Positions 22,990 through 34,426 of a stretch of DNA of 64,000 bases are shown one piece after another. Position numbers and translations under genes: made by a program. Positions within the stretch are counted from its first letter, which is position 1. Every line of letters starts with the position of its first letter. The notes beneath the pieces were generated by a model, which had not been told where the DNA came from, searched no databases, and saw only the letters and a list, made by a program, of their open reading frames with translations. Source of the DNA: Amyelois transitella (taxonomy: Eukaryota; Arthropoda; Insecta; Lepidoptera; Pyralidae); contig NC_083505.1 of assembly GCF_032362555.1 (NCBI RefSeq), forward strand, positions 12,730,001 through 12,794,000, given 5' to 3'.

Positions 22990-25700
22990 AATGATCACGC
23001 TTTTGCAGTAGGAGTGTTGAATTAGTCGCGAGCCGACGAACACAGATAGGACAAAGTTTTGTTGATGGTTTTACAAACGGTGCTTGAGTGTTATATTTTG
23101 TGGTCATTAGCTGATTCTTCGTTTTACGGTTTAATTGTTATCCCGTGGAATGTCGTTGGTGCCATTTCCAATATTGTAATGTAAATTTTAAATTTAGGAT
23201 TAATGATTTGAGCCCGTGCCAGGATATGTTGCAGATTGCGGATTATGTACTTATGTTGCTGGAACATGAAGGTTTAGGTCGTCGACGACGCTTTCTTGAT
23301 GAGTATTGAAGCATTTGTTCGCAGTTAACAGTTGCTCGCGTTTCATTCATTCACTTTGATTTAGTTTAGCGTCCGCCCGGCTCCGCGTGTCTCCACGTAG
23401 GTAGCACCTCACCTTAGTTCAGATCGTCGACTCCCCACTCAACGTGTTTTATTAGATAATTATAACTAGTGAGTAGTGTTTTGTAATGTGTATGTAAGGT
23501 CCCTGTCACGTAGTAGGGCCTCTTACATAGTAATTCCATCCATCTACCTCAGCATTTGGGCCAATGCGGCGATTATAAATAATGAAAATCCACACAAATT
23601 GTGAAATTCCATCCATCTACCTCACTTCAATAGATTTTATTTAATATTTTATACAATTTATAGATATAAATAACTGTTGTTTTATGCATTTTGCAGATTG
23701 CATTTATATATATATATACTATATATAGAATATATTGTAGGTAAATATTACGCAAGTCATTAGGTGATCGTTAGTGCTGCCCTTAGATCGTTCGGTAACC
23801 GTTTATTTTGATAGAATGCACTCACTAGAGAAATATTAGACTGTATCACGACCGTAGGGTGTATGGACGTAACCTCGGATATCAGACAGCACACTAATGT
23901 TAGTCTTTGTATACGAACAAATTTGACAGAGCTTAAATTCTTAATGTTAATAAGGACGAGGTGTTCGTCGTCACATTATATTTTACAAAACGACATCAAG
24001 TCGTTATTTACCTGATATAAACATCATACAATTGTTATAATATGTCATACCTTGAGACTGAATTTGTATTCGGTGAGAGGTTAAGTTGAACAGAGAAAGA
24101 TACATTGTATATAAACTGAGGTGATAATGTAAAGTACATAATGATAACAAAAGCAATAAATAAAGTATACCTTGATGTTGCCTTCTTTACGTGTAAATAG
24201 AAAGTAGTGACGGTTTGCGTTGACGTGTGATTCAACAAACAGGTGGATTATTTTGTAGTAATGATGTGGGCTCGTTACTTAAATAACAATTACTGTGATT
24301 ACAATCTCATGTTAGCCTTCAATACTTATACATATTTTTTAGAGTACAATGTTATAGTTATTTAGTATATTGTAAGAGGTAAGCGAGTCACAAAATTATA
24401 TTTACTTCCCTGAATTAAATTAGAATTCACATTATTTAAGTACCTATATAGCAATAGGAGAAGCATTTAACCTTTTATATGAGAGTTATTTAATTGTGAA
24501 TGAATTTATTGAGGTGTCACAGTCGCTTTGTATAGTAGTGTGTATCTAATTGTAAGTGGAAAGAACTTCCAAGAAATTTGTATAAGATAATGTTTCTTAT
24601 TTTGTTATTGATCGATGTTCAATTTGTTAACTGTCATTGTTAATTATTACAGTTGAAAATTTACTAAATTATTATTTTTTGTGAATTTAATGAATAATTT
24701 GTACCTACTTGCGTATAGCGAATATCCACTTTTACTTTGGAAACTGCGTTTTATGGTTATTGTTTAATTATTAATTTGATTTTAAAGTAATGTTGTTAAC
24801 TTAGCGTCACGTATACCAATGTGGCAACTTAGAATCTTATGAAATGGCGAATTGTGGCAGTCAATAAATTCATAAAACGTATGATAGAATAAGTGCTACG
24901 GGTTGATTATTTTTTTTTTAGTGTGTTAGAGAGATTGTGGAGTAGCGCCGCTTCGTTTGCGAAACATTAAAACTTGTTGACAGTTAGCAGTGTTGCCATA
25001 GTGAGTAATTATTTTCGACTGTATATAAATAAGTTTGAGTGCTTAATTCATTATTAATTATAACGGTATTGAAGAGATATTTTATTTAGACTACTCTGAC
25101 CATAGTATCTACACGTACGTTTGAATAGACGCACCATATACTTACCTAACACAAAGCAATAGTTACCATAATGTGATTAAGAATATGGTATAAAGTATAT
25201 ATTTTTTCAAAACACCCCCACTACCGATAAGAACAGTGCCAAAATGTAAGTTACATCGATATTATTTATAAATAGCAACAAAAAATGTTGATCAAAATAA
25301 TCTTTAAAAAACATTCGATGTAACATATATTGTACGCGCTGTACCGTTGTTGATTATACAGAATATTATATACCAGTGAAAATTATAATAACTAGGACTT
25401 TAAGTCGATGATTATATTATATGAATGCTCTTGATATTGTATAAACTTACAATTAGTTACCTTATGAACTTCGGAAGTTCGCGTTTCTTTATTTTATATT
25501 GACTATACCTCATTAGCATGACTGTTCATGTAAAACTCATTTTTATTTTACTCTGTTGTGAGAATGTCCTTGTTGGCTTATTTGTAACAAAGGAGTGGCG
25601 AAATATTGTTTCTGTTGAAATCCCGGTTCTATGTTACACAAATAAATGTACTTATACTTAGTTCAAATATTATTTGAAACAATATAAGTGTCGCCTCTCT
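22990..25700 (+). other. ab: abrupt 3' UTR
   Basis: Long AT-rich sequence after the stop with no other gene. AATAAA signals occur near 24155 and at 25641-25646; the latter is a reasonable transcript end. The duplicated phrase ATTCCATCCATCTACCTCA appears near 23532 and 23608. An ATATATATAT tract lies near 23707. The true end was not determined. Confidence 0.45.
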
Positions 25701-26740
25701 TTTCAATGCAGATTAAAACGCTGGTCATCTGCCGCCATAATTATACATAGAGCCAAGTTGATCTATGGTTTCAGACGTTGTCAAAATAACGCCAGCAAGA
25801 CAAGCAAAAATGCGGAGTTACTAGTGTAGCGAGCACAAACTAATTAAGTTACGAAGCTGATGTATGCGTAGATTAGATGATTTGTTTCATTATATTTACC
25901 ACCGGTTGTTGTAACTTGCATTCTATTATTAATGTTGACCAGAATTTGATAGCCTGAAATGGAACTGAAGCTTTTGGTTCAATTTGGTACTTATAATTCA
26001 GTACCCACTGTCTCAAACGCTCCTATACATTGGTTTACAATAACAACTTTCCATTTTTGATTCTTGATGAAAAATCAAGCTTTCCAGGATACAATTTTAT
26101 TCGAAGTTACATTTTGTCAGCGGCATACCGCATAAAGTACAGGAAACTATTCCAGCCAGCCCAATAAGTGATTAACTATGTACTATACTTAAGTTCCATT
26201 TCAGCTTGCTTGCCGAAATTAATTTTTCTTGATGTACTGTATACCACTGCCGCATGCATCGCCAAAAGCCTGATTTACGTTACACATATCTACAATTCTC
26301 ATCAAAACAATCAACTAATGAACAACTTTGTCTTGAGTTAAATACTGTCTTTCGAGTGATAAAATGGTACATTGATTTTTTTCTATACTTATTACAACTT
26401 GTTTTATTTTGCCAGCCACGTCCGTAATTATATTTTCCATATGCAGAAACCTTTAATTAGGCATAAAGACAATGTACTTCGTCGTCACTGTATGTCAAAA
26501 TAATACAACCGTGAAATGTTGCCATATAAAAATTGTCATAGAAAATGGTGGTAAAGATTTAATTTATTGAACTACTTTTGCCATTATACATTAGTATACT
26601 AGTTGTACGCCGCTTCACTTCATTATTATTATTATACAAGAATAATAAAAATAATTGTTTTGGATTTGTTCATTTTAATTTATCACGCCTTCCTGCATCT
26701 TCCTGCCCATTTGCGAAGCATATTCATGAACAAATTACGC

Positions 26741-26785
26741 AACATAGCAGACGCCTGCTATGAAGGAGAAGGCGTCTGCTATGTT
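26741..26785. repeat. perfect 16-bp-arm hairpin
   Basis: AACATAGCAGACGCCT pairs exactly with AGGCGTCTGCTATGTT around a 13-nt loop. Located about 30 bp before a reversed SINE-A. Confidence 0.75.
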
Positions 26786-26814
26786 GTGCTTGACGGAATA
26801 TAAAACCCCATAGG

Positions 26815-26975
26815 TACATAGAGTCACGTCTATATCCCTTGCGGGGCAGACAAAGCCAAAAGTCTTGAAAAGACTGACAGTTGCTAGCCTATCGCCTAAA
26901 AGAAGATCCAGAGTTTATAAGCCTATCCCTTAGTCGCCTTTTACGACATTCATGGGTTCCGGGTAACACTCGTCA
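26815..26975 (-). repeat. SINE-A copy, reversed, 5' truncated
   Basis: Begins GTCACGTCTATATCCCTTGC, includes AGTCTTGAAAAGACTGACAG and CCCTTAGTCGCCTTTTACGA, and ends near GGGTTCCGGGTAAC. Confidence 0.85.
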
Positions 26976-27896
26976 CCAATAAAAAAACCTTTGCCTTAAA
27001 TTCCGATTAAACCTGTTCAAATCCCAAGAAATACGAGAAGTTTAGTTAAAATCACTTTTTTTATATGGGGTGATTCTATTCATGAAACAAATATTATCTA
27101 AAACAAAAAAACAAATTTATTCAAATGGAATCACATTGACAAATATTTAATTTTTTTAATAACATATTAAACTTTCATGCGCTTAAATTAACGTTGTGCC
27201 TAAAGCTAGGGAATAATAAATACAGAACATTATCACAAATATACTCTTACTACAATTTAAACAAACTATATTTGGCGCTACGCTGTTTTACCACTTCTGT
27301 CTAAAATTACTATAATGTTGCCATTCCAATTGTTCATTTAACTTATAAAGTGTGTATTTTTTTAAATGTCATTTTTGTGGTTACTATCAGATTCGAAATC
27401 GATACCAAAATGACATTATATTATAAAAGTAATCATCATATTATTAATAAGCTCCACACATACTAATATATGTACTATATTCACGTGGATAGCTACATAT
27501 TGTCATGTACTTGATGTTAAATAGGAATAACACATGTTTTTTGATTAAGACTTCATTCTTAGTTTAAGCCAATAATTTTGCCATTATTATACTTAAAATT
27601 GGAATTGAAATCAATAATTTAATTACCCAACTATCAGCTACTAAACTAAATAAAACACAAACCTTGGCGCAAAGTGAAAAACGGTGCGAACTTTAAAAAT
27701 ATTAACGTTTATCCTAATTCAAGTTTTAGCCTCTCAGTATTAAGCCTTACTGTATGAAGCCATAACAAATCAAGGCAAATATTAAATAAGCAGTCCATGT
27801 AAAGTATACTGAATAACTTATATACAGATCATCTGTGATAAATAAAAGATATGAAAAATGTATATCTTTTACATATAAGTATTAGCTATACAGTTA

Positions 27897-27975
27897 AAAG
27901 TGGCCTTTCAGACTTTAGAAGACTGTTAGCTCTGTCTACCCCGCAAAGGATATGGACGTAACTATATGTATATCC
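27897..27975 (+). repeat. SINE-A 3' tail fragment
   Basis: GTGGCCTTTCAGACTTTAGA...GCTCTGTCTACCCCGCAAAG...ATATGTATAT: the last part of the SINE-A family only. Confidence 0.75.
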
Positions 27976-28230
27976 AATTGGGAAAATTGTTGTGCATTCT
28001 GGTTTGAAACTACCCACAAAATATTTGCCCACGATTTGTACCGACTTTATACTGGATCATTTTATAAAGTTATCTTCTTAGCAATTATATCGCGATTTTT
28101 GTAGCGAGAAATTTAATTTCGCAGTCTTAATACAATGCAAACTAAACTGTAACTTGAAGAGACAAAGTTTACATCTGACTATAAAGTTGTTTTGTCTGCT
28201 CTGCGCAACCTATAATTTAAAAAGTTATGC

Positions 28231-28610
28231 CACATTTATAAAAGAAATTTATTTATGTAACAACAAAACTAAGTAAACGTTACAACATACCAACAAAATA
28301 AAAAAAAATAACAAAGATAAGACATGAATGGAATAGGCTCCATTTAACTCCACTGACAAAAGTTAGCTTTTAAATTTAGAATAAAAAACGACTAAACTGG
28401 CAACATATAGCGACCCTACCACGCCACAGCCGTAAATAAAGCAAAGCTGGCTGTGTATAAAATAGCAATGCACTTTTAATTTACAAGTTTGTACAAAATA
28501 CATACATTATAACTAAAACCGTGATGGCGGTAATTCGTGTCGGCTCCGTCTAATCCTGCGCATCCTTCTTCTTGTTAAGGAAGTAATGCACGCCAAGTAT
28601 AGCGTGCATT
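28231..28610 (-). other. FIS1: probable spliced 3' UTR exon of FIS1, with a 19-codon ORF
   Basis: A good acceptor (CATTTCTTTCCAG) on the minus strand ends at 28611. The next bases carry a short frame M-HAILGVHYFLNKKKDAQD then stop. The last coding exon of FIS1 runs past its stop into a consensus donor GTAAGT at 29462-29457, so this exon is its likely partner, joined 14 nt after the stop codon. TTTATT on the plus strand (AATAAA in reverse) at 28248-28253 could be the polyadenylation signal. Whether the short frame is translated is unknown. Confidence 0.5.
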
Positions 28611-29043
28611 CTGGAAAGAAATGTTTTGCCCTGTCATTCAGTTGTTTTTTAATCAGCCTTATAACTAAAAACCACTTAAATCTAGATGTTTCGAGTATAA
28701 TGTAGATTAATTGTCAAACAAAACTTCTAACGTATGATATCACTTCTTCCTTAAAAAGAAGATACATAACATAGGTAGGCACGATGGAATAATAAAGAAT
28801 TACATGTGTATATTTTACATAACGTCTGTATACTGTGTGACAATTATTCACTAGGTGATTTTTCAGATGATTTCAGCCATGCTGTCCATACGCAACGCAA
28901 ATTCAACGCACTGTTAGTATCAAGCCGTACTGCCTGTACGAGTAATACTCTATTCACAGAGCAAGTCAAGCGCGCGCTTTTTTAACGTGCTGGTCTTTAG
29001 GGCGCATCTCGCTAACGCCAGTCAGAAATCAGTCTTATAATAA

Positions 29044-29275
29044 AACTAGCTGTGCCCGCGATTTGAGCCCTCAAGGATGAATAATTTTCCCAGTTTTTTT
29101 CACATTTTCCCTTATTTCTTTGCTCCTTATAGTTGCAGCGTAAAGTTATATAGCCTAAAGCCTACCTCGATAAATGGTCTATTCAACGCAAAAATAATTT
29201 TTCAATTCCACCAACCAGTAGTTCCTGAGATTAGCGCGTTCAAAGAAACAAACTCTTTAGCTTTATAATATTATA
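29044..29275 (+). repeat. dispersed RTE/SINE-like repeat in FIS1 3' intron
   Basis: ACTAGCTGTGCCCGCGATTT...TTTCTTTGCTCCTTATAGTT...GATAAATGGTCTATTCAACG...CAGTAGTTCCTGAGATTAGC...AGCTTTATAATATTA. Same family as 54885-55145 and 55704-55940. Confidence 0.8.
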
Positions 29276-29476
29276 CATATATTTCTTTAGTTTTAGCTGT
29301 AAAATATTAGTATAGATGGTTGATTATAAAACATAAATGGAAAGCAGTACTTAGAATTCTTCATTCTTTCAATTTCTTTTTTGTGTTCACAGCCACTCCT
29401 TACAAAATAATAAACAAACTCTTCAGCTTTATAATATTAGTATAGATAACAAAATGACTTACAGAAACGCCAAATG

Positions 29477-30897
29477 CTATTTCTTGCTAGAAGCGAGCGC
29501 AATGCCCAGGCCGATGAGACCGCCGATGGCCACCACTGCGCCGCCGGCCACGGCCATGCCGAGCAGACCTTCTTTCTCCATGCGCTTGTTTATTTGTCTC
29601 TGCAATTAAGATTTATTTTGCATTAATACTTTATCGAAAAGGGTATTCAGTGTCAAGGAGATACATACATATAATCACGTCTATATCCCATGCAGGGTAG
29701 ACAGAGCTAACAGTCAAGAAAAGCTTGATAGGCCTCGCTCAGCTGTTTGGATTAATTATAGAATTGAGATTTGAATAGTGACATGCCCGTCACCTTAAAG
29801 AAAAATCTCAAATTTATAACCCCATCCCTTAATCACCTTTTACAACATCCATGGGATATAGATGGAGTGATCTTATTGTTTTTCTATTGGTACCAGGAAC
29901 CACACAGCAGTGTGATAACTTTTAGTTACTGTTGCAGCAATATTTGCTTTCCAATGTTGAATCATCATTCCCTTTTTGAATCTTAATTCTTTTACTCTGT
30001 AGTTTTGTTTTGTTTACTTAAAAGTGTAAATAATAAAACAAATAAAAATATATATATAAATATTATTATCAAGAAAATGATTGATTGCCACTGTTTTCCT
30101 TGGGCAAGCATAGCACCTGACCAAGACCACATTTCAAGAACAGGTAATGAAGACTTAGATTTCATACTCCGAGGTGTTTTTAAATAGTCAAATGTTCTCA
30201 CCTCCAATGCTAAAACTTGCTGATTGGCCGGCTCAATTTCCAGAAAAGCTTTGACATAATGCAGAGCTTTGTTGTACTCCTTGATCCTAGCGTTACCAAT
30301 GGCAAGGTAAAACAGGTAGTCTCGCTTCCCATCTGGGTGGGAATTGAACAATTCCTTCAGCAATAAAATACCCTGATGAAAAAAAAGGAATTTGTACACT
30401 AAGAAGTAAGTTTAGATCAAGAGGATGTAAAAATGAAAAACCATTTTGCAGTTTCTAAAATGGATATTTTGGAATCATTATACCTGAACTAGTTTCATCT
30501 TCTTCCTACTAATAAATAACTAAGTATGTTAGGCTAGATGAGAGAGAGAACTTAATATGTTGTATAAGATGAAATTTTCATAACATTTCTTTGTTTGGTG
30601 CATTAGGTAAGTATCTACCTACATGATAAACAATGACAACAAGATAATTTCATTGTGAGTCAGACCTTTCTGATGTCAGTAGGATATTTACTCCGCACAA
30701 GGCACCAGGCATATTCAAACTGTGCCTTGTGTGTCACATCGCCCTGGTGAAGCTGCTCGTGGAACACTTTCTCGAACTTCTGCAATAGAAAATATTTATT
30801 ACAACAAGTAAATAAGATTTGTAACACAAGTTGAGTCTACGTCAACACTTACTTGCAAGTCCTCCGAAGACACAATTTCGTCTAGCACGTCTTCCAT
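29477..30897 (-). CDS. FIS1: FIS1, mitochondrial fission 1 protein
   Basis: Tail-anchored adaptor on the outer mitochondrial and peroxisomal membranes that helps bring in the fission machinery. Four coding exons: 30853-30897, 30666-30779, 30202-30372, 29477-29599; all junctions fall between codons. Together 150 residues, the usual family length (about 150). Seen: an MEDVLDEIVS start, FEYAWCLVRSKYPTDIRK and GNARIKEYNKALHYVKAFLE (the two TPR-like repeats), PANQQVLALE, then a C-terminal membrane segment GMAVAGGAVVAIGGLIGLGI and a basic end SSKK, the tail-anchor signal. Intron 3 (29600-30201) holds a reversed SINE-A. The start codon lies only about 300 bp from the end of a Harbinger transposon, which therefore sits in the promoter region. 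Confidence 0.96.
29665..29905 (-). repeat. SINE-A copy, reversed, in FIS1 intron 3
   Basis: ATAATCACGTCTATATCCCA...CCCTTAATCACCTTTTACAA...GGAACCACACAGCA. Moderately diverged from other copies. Confidence 0.8.
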
Positions 30898-31200
30898 GGT
30901 AATATAAAGTAATTTAGGAACAAAAATAAATAGCTAATTAGCAATAATAACTATAAAATTACAATCAAAATTATAAATAATTATTCTGCGTTTCCGTAAA
31001 GAAAATCTAAATTGTTTGTTTGACAGACTGCCTGGCTGACATTGAAATAACTTGACATCAACGTGAGAGCAGTATGACGTTTGATGTAATGTGTTGTCTT
31101 GGGTCAAACTTGAACAGCGTACCAGGCAACTTGGAACACTAACTACTGTAAAATACTTGCAATACTTTCAAATGAAAAAGATCCTAATTTGATACAATAA
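30898..31200. promoter_or_regulatory. FIS1 promoter region and 5' leader
   Basis: About 300 bp between the FIS1 start codon and the Harbinger element. AT-rich; no clear TATA box seen. It ends with the TAA that forms the transposon's left target duplication (31198-31200). Confidence 0.4.
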
Positions 31201-31460
31201 CACCCCTTTCACACGGCAGTCCAGTTTTTTACAGGATCCCGTTTTCTACAGGATCCCGTTTGATGGCGAATGTGTTTATATGCTAGCGTTCACACGAGCA
31301 TCCCGCATGCGGGATCCTGCAAAAAACCGATCCGGTCGAATTGTGCCATTCGGTTTTGTCACTAGAAACTGGATCCGTAGTCCAGTAAAAAGCGGGATCC
31401 CGTTTAATCACACATATATTTCAATAGCAATCTTCACACGGCTTCCTGCATGCGGTTTTT
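31201..31460. repeat. left terminal and subterminal repeats of the Harbinger element
   Basis: After the 28-bp terminus come two copies of TACAGGATCCCGTTT and degenerate returns of the TTCACACGGC motif (near 31282 and 31433), with GCGGGATCC words. Likely transposase binding sites; inference from position. Confidence 0.65.
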
Positions 31461-31595
31461 TGCTGGACACTGTTTTTAGCGGGATAGTGGAGTGGTGGCA
31501 GCCCCCGCCCCGCGCCCGCCGCGTCACCCGCACATGTGTAGCGCTCGCGCATTGCTCTTTTGCGCGGCGCCGAGATTGCTGTGTTTCGTCGAAAA

Positions 31596-33851
31596 ATGTC
31601 GCAAACAAATATTGATCCCGAACTTCTTATTACACTAATTGAAATTAGGCCTATATTATGGGATAAAACGCTGGAAAATTATAAAGATAACAACTTGCGA
31701 ACTGCAGCATGGCGCGAAGTTTGCATTGTTTTGAGAGAAGACTTTCAAGAACTTGAGGAAAAAGAAAGACAAAGCTATGGTAAGTTTTTATATTTATTTC
31801 GTTTATCCTTGTATTGCTTCGTCTTGCCAAGGTACAGCTCCCACTTCAGAAACAAAATAATTTGTGAACTCTGTTCGTATTGTGTTAGCACAGCGTCCAC
31901 CTCGTGTATTTGGCTCATTACGTACGTTTTCCAAAGATATCGTTGAATCGTTGCTGTCAATGTTCGCATATGAACTTTCATTATGCATGATATAGTTATG
32001 AAGCACGGCGCAAGTTTTAACTATCGAGATAGCTGTACTGGTGCTTACGTCCAATGGACGATGAAATATTCGCCATTTATTTGCCAATATTCCAAACGCG
32101 CACTCCACATAACGTCTGGCTCTTGTTAATCGATAGTTAAATATCCTTTTATTTTTATCTAAATGAGTTCCTCCATAGGGTCTCAACAGATTATAATGCA
32201 AACCAAATGCTTCATCACCCACTATCACAAATGGAACACGTGATTCCAAACCTGTAAAGAGAGGACGAGCTTCTGGTAAATCTAAACTGCCATCATTTAA
32301 TCTTTTCCAGAAAGTAGATTCTTTGAATATAGAGGAGTCGCATTCTTTGCCATAAGAGCCTACGCTGATATAGGTGAATCTATAATTCGAATCCACTACC
32401 GCTAGCAATACAATGGAAAAAAAATTCTTGTAATTCATGTACATAGAACCGCTGTGACTTGGTTTCTTCATTCTTATGTGCTTCCCATCAACTGCACCAA
32501 TGCAGTGAGGAAAGTTAGCTTTATTATAAAATGCGTCAGCAATTTGTTCCCACTCATATTTTGTGTCGGGCAATTTCATAAACTCCTGATGCAAATTATT
32601 CCATATGACGTTTGTTACTTCTACTATTATTGAGTTGATTGTTGAGACTCCCACTCGATATGCGTAATGCAAATCCATGTACGAACACCCAGATGCCAAG
32701 TACCTGCAAATTAAAAACATATATAGTGTTATTATAATAAAGTTAAACACATATTTAAAAAAATCACTATGTACGTTTTTTAAACATTGTGTTAAAAACG
32801 TCAGTTAAACTTTTTTGTAATAACCTTGTAATATTTTTTAACATTACGTACAACTAAATTTCCAGCAGAGGTATTCTGTTATTTTTTGGGATCGAACTCG
32901 CTTCGAATAGATAATGCTATTGGTCGAGCGAGAGAACTTTATTTATTTTTAAATACAAAATACAAATTTTCAACCAATATCGTTAGTTATTTGCATATAT
33001 TTATAATTTATTATTATATATTAAAATGTTAATAATTATGAGATATTTTAATATATCACAATAAAATATAAATGTATTATTGAAATTTGAAAAAATAGCA
33101 GAATACCTAATACTGGAGCTGTTGAAGGTTCTTTCTCCGCCCTTATTTATAATTTATGTTTTCTTTTTCAGCTAAAATGGTCGTTAAAAAATGGAATCAG
33201 ATAAGAGACAGCTGGAAGAGGAGTTTAAATGCGAAAAAGAAAATAAATAAATCTGGATCTGCTGCAGTTAATACCAAAAAATACTGTTATCACGACCAGT
33301 TGTTGTTTTTAAAAAAAAATATGGATCCGGCTGAAACACAAGACAGTGGCAGTAACAAAGCTGCAGATATTGAAGAGGGTGATACGGAAAATCCTATCCA
33401 AAATGAAGAAAGTGAAAATGAACCTATTATCGGAAGTCCAGGACAAGAAAATCCTGCAGGTGGTGCTAAACGACTTAAGAGAAGTGTACTACCAAGGCAG
33501 AGACTTTCTGTAATGGATCAAAAAATGGCGAGTTTCATTGATCACCAGATGAAAAGTCAGCCGAATACGCAGAATGAAGATCGTAACTTGTCATTTTTTA
33601 AAAGTTTACTTCCTACACTAGCTTCACTCAACGATGATCAAATATTACAATTTCAAGCAGGTGTTATAAGTTTGTTGCAAAATATAAAAAGCCGCAATTT
33701 TAACCAATGGTCCTCTCAACAACCATCTACTTTTAACAACTCTTATCAATCAGCAGGTTATTTCACACCGCATTACAGCGTTCAGTCATCGCCATCTGCA
33801 CAATCAGTTGAATCGCAGAGCTCTGATTTTCCGGATTTCACTAATATTTAA
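31596..33851 (+). CDS. Harbinger accessory protein, MADF/BESS (Myb-like) type
   Basis: Exons 31596-31779 and 33172-33851 (phase 1 junction), about 287 residues. The N-terminal MADF-like domain: LLITLIEIRPILWDKTLENY, AAWREV, then VVKKWNQIRDSWKRS across the intron. A polar acidic middle follows, and near the C-terminus a BESS-like helix pair: SFFKSLLPTLASLNDDQILQ then FQAGVISLL. In PIF/Harbinger elements the second protein binds the transposase and helps nuclear entry and end recognition (known for the superfamily). Its intron contains all of transposase exon 2 on the other strand. Confidence 0.88.
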
Positions 33852-34276
33852 TTAATATTAACGATCATCTTGTGAAAATATCATACATACATAACTTATT
33901 GTGTTTGGTAATAAATATTAAACTTTAAATATGTATTTCGTTCTTACCTTAAACATATTGCTAACTTTTCTTCAGGTGTGATGCTTTTTCTCATATTTGT
34001 ATCATGTTTTTTTAAATCTTCATTCACCCTTTTTAAAAGATCGTCAAATGTGGTCATACTCATTCTAAAATAATTGAAAAATTTTGACTCATCTCTTCTC
34101 AAATCGCTCATAAGATTCCGAAAAATACCCAAATTCGAGCGTTGTGTCAGAATAGGATGAACCCAGAATCTTCTATTTCGCTGCCGACGCCGACAATACC
34201 AATAGAAAATTAGGAAAGTATTTACGTCCATTTCACCTGATAACCGGCGTAGGAATGGTAAAAAAACAGGATGCAA
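31803..34276 (-). CDS. Harbinger (HARBI1-like) DDE transposase
   Basis: Exons 33948-34276 and 31803-32703, phase 2 junction, about 409 residues from the first Met; the second Met (MDVNTFLIF, 34231) is also a possible start. It opens with RRRQRNRRFWVHPI, the usual HARBI1 N-terminal motif. The DDE_4 catalytic triad is visible: D in GAVDGKHIRM, D in VIVGDEAFGL, E in RRYVECAFGILANKWRIF. The protein cuts and pastes the element. No stop or frameshift. Its intron carries the whole second exon of the MADF protein. Confidence 0.93.
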
Positions 34277-34423
34277 CCGTGTTCATACGGCAGTCTAGTT
34301 TTGCGGAACCAGCTTTTTACTGAATCCTGCAAAACTGAACTGCCATGTGAACACAGCGTCCAGTTTAGCAGGATACCGTAAAAAGCCGATCCTGCAAAAC
34401 TGGACTGCCGTGTGAAAGGGGTG
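34270..34423. repeat. right terminal and subterminal repeats of the Harbinger element
   Basis: Besides the true terminus there is an inner pair of degenerate terminus-like sequences, TTCATACGGCAGTCTAGTTT (about 34280) and GCAAAACTGAACTGCCATGT (about 34327), facing each other. The outer GCAAAACTGGACTGCCGTGT ends the element. So the right end contains a small nested inverted repeat. Confidence 0.7.
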
Positions 34424-34426
34424 TAA

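Larger units (their letters stand above)
25701..28230. other. intergenic DNA between abrupt and FIS1
   Basis: No gene seen. It holds a fold-back (26741-26785), a reversed SINE-A (26815-26975) and a SINE-A tail (27897-27975); otherwise AT-rich. The two genes converge here, so some may be 3' UTR of either. Confidence 0.5.
31201..34423. mobile_element. complete PIF/Harbinger DNA transposon
   Basis: 3,223 bp. Left end CACCCCTTTCACACGGCAGT...; the right end is its inverse; the first 28 bp of both ends match exactly. It is flanked by TAA at 31198-31200 and 34424-34426, the 3-bp target duplication typical of the PIF/Harbinger superfamily. It encodes the two proteins that family needs: a DDE transposase (- strand, two exons) and a MADF/BESS DNA-binding protein (+ strand, two exons). 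Both frames are intact, so it looks autonomous and recent. It lies between the divergent genes FIS1 and ATG3. Confidence 0.95.
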
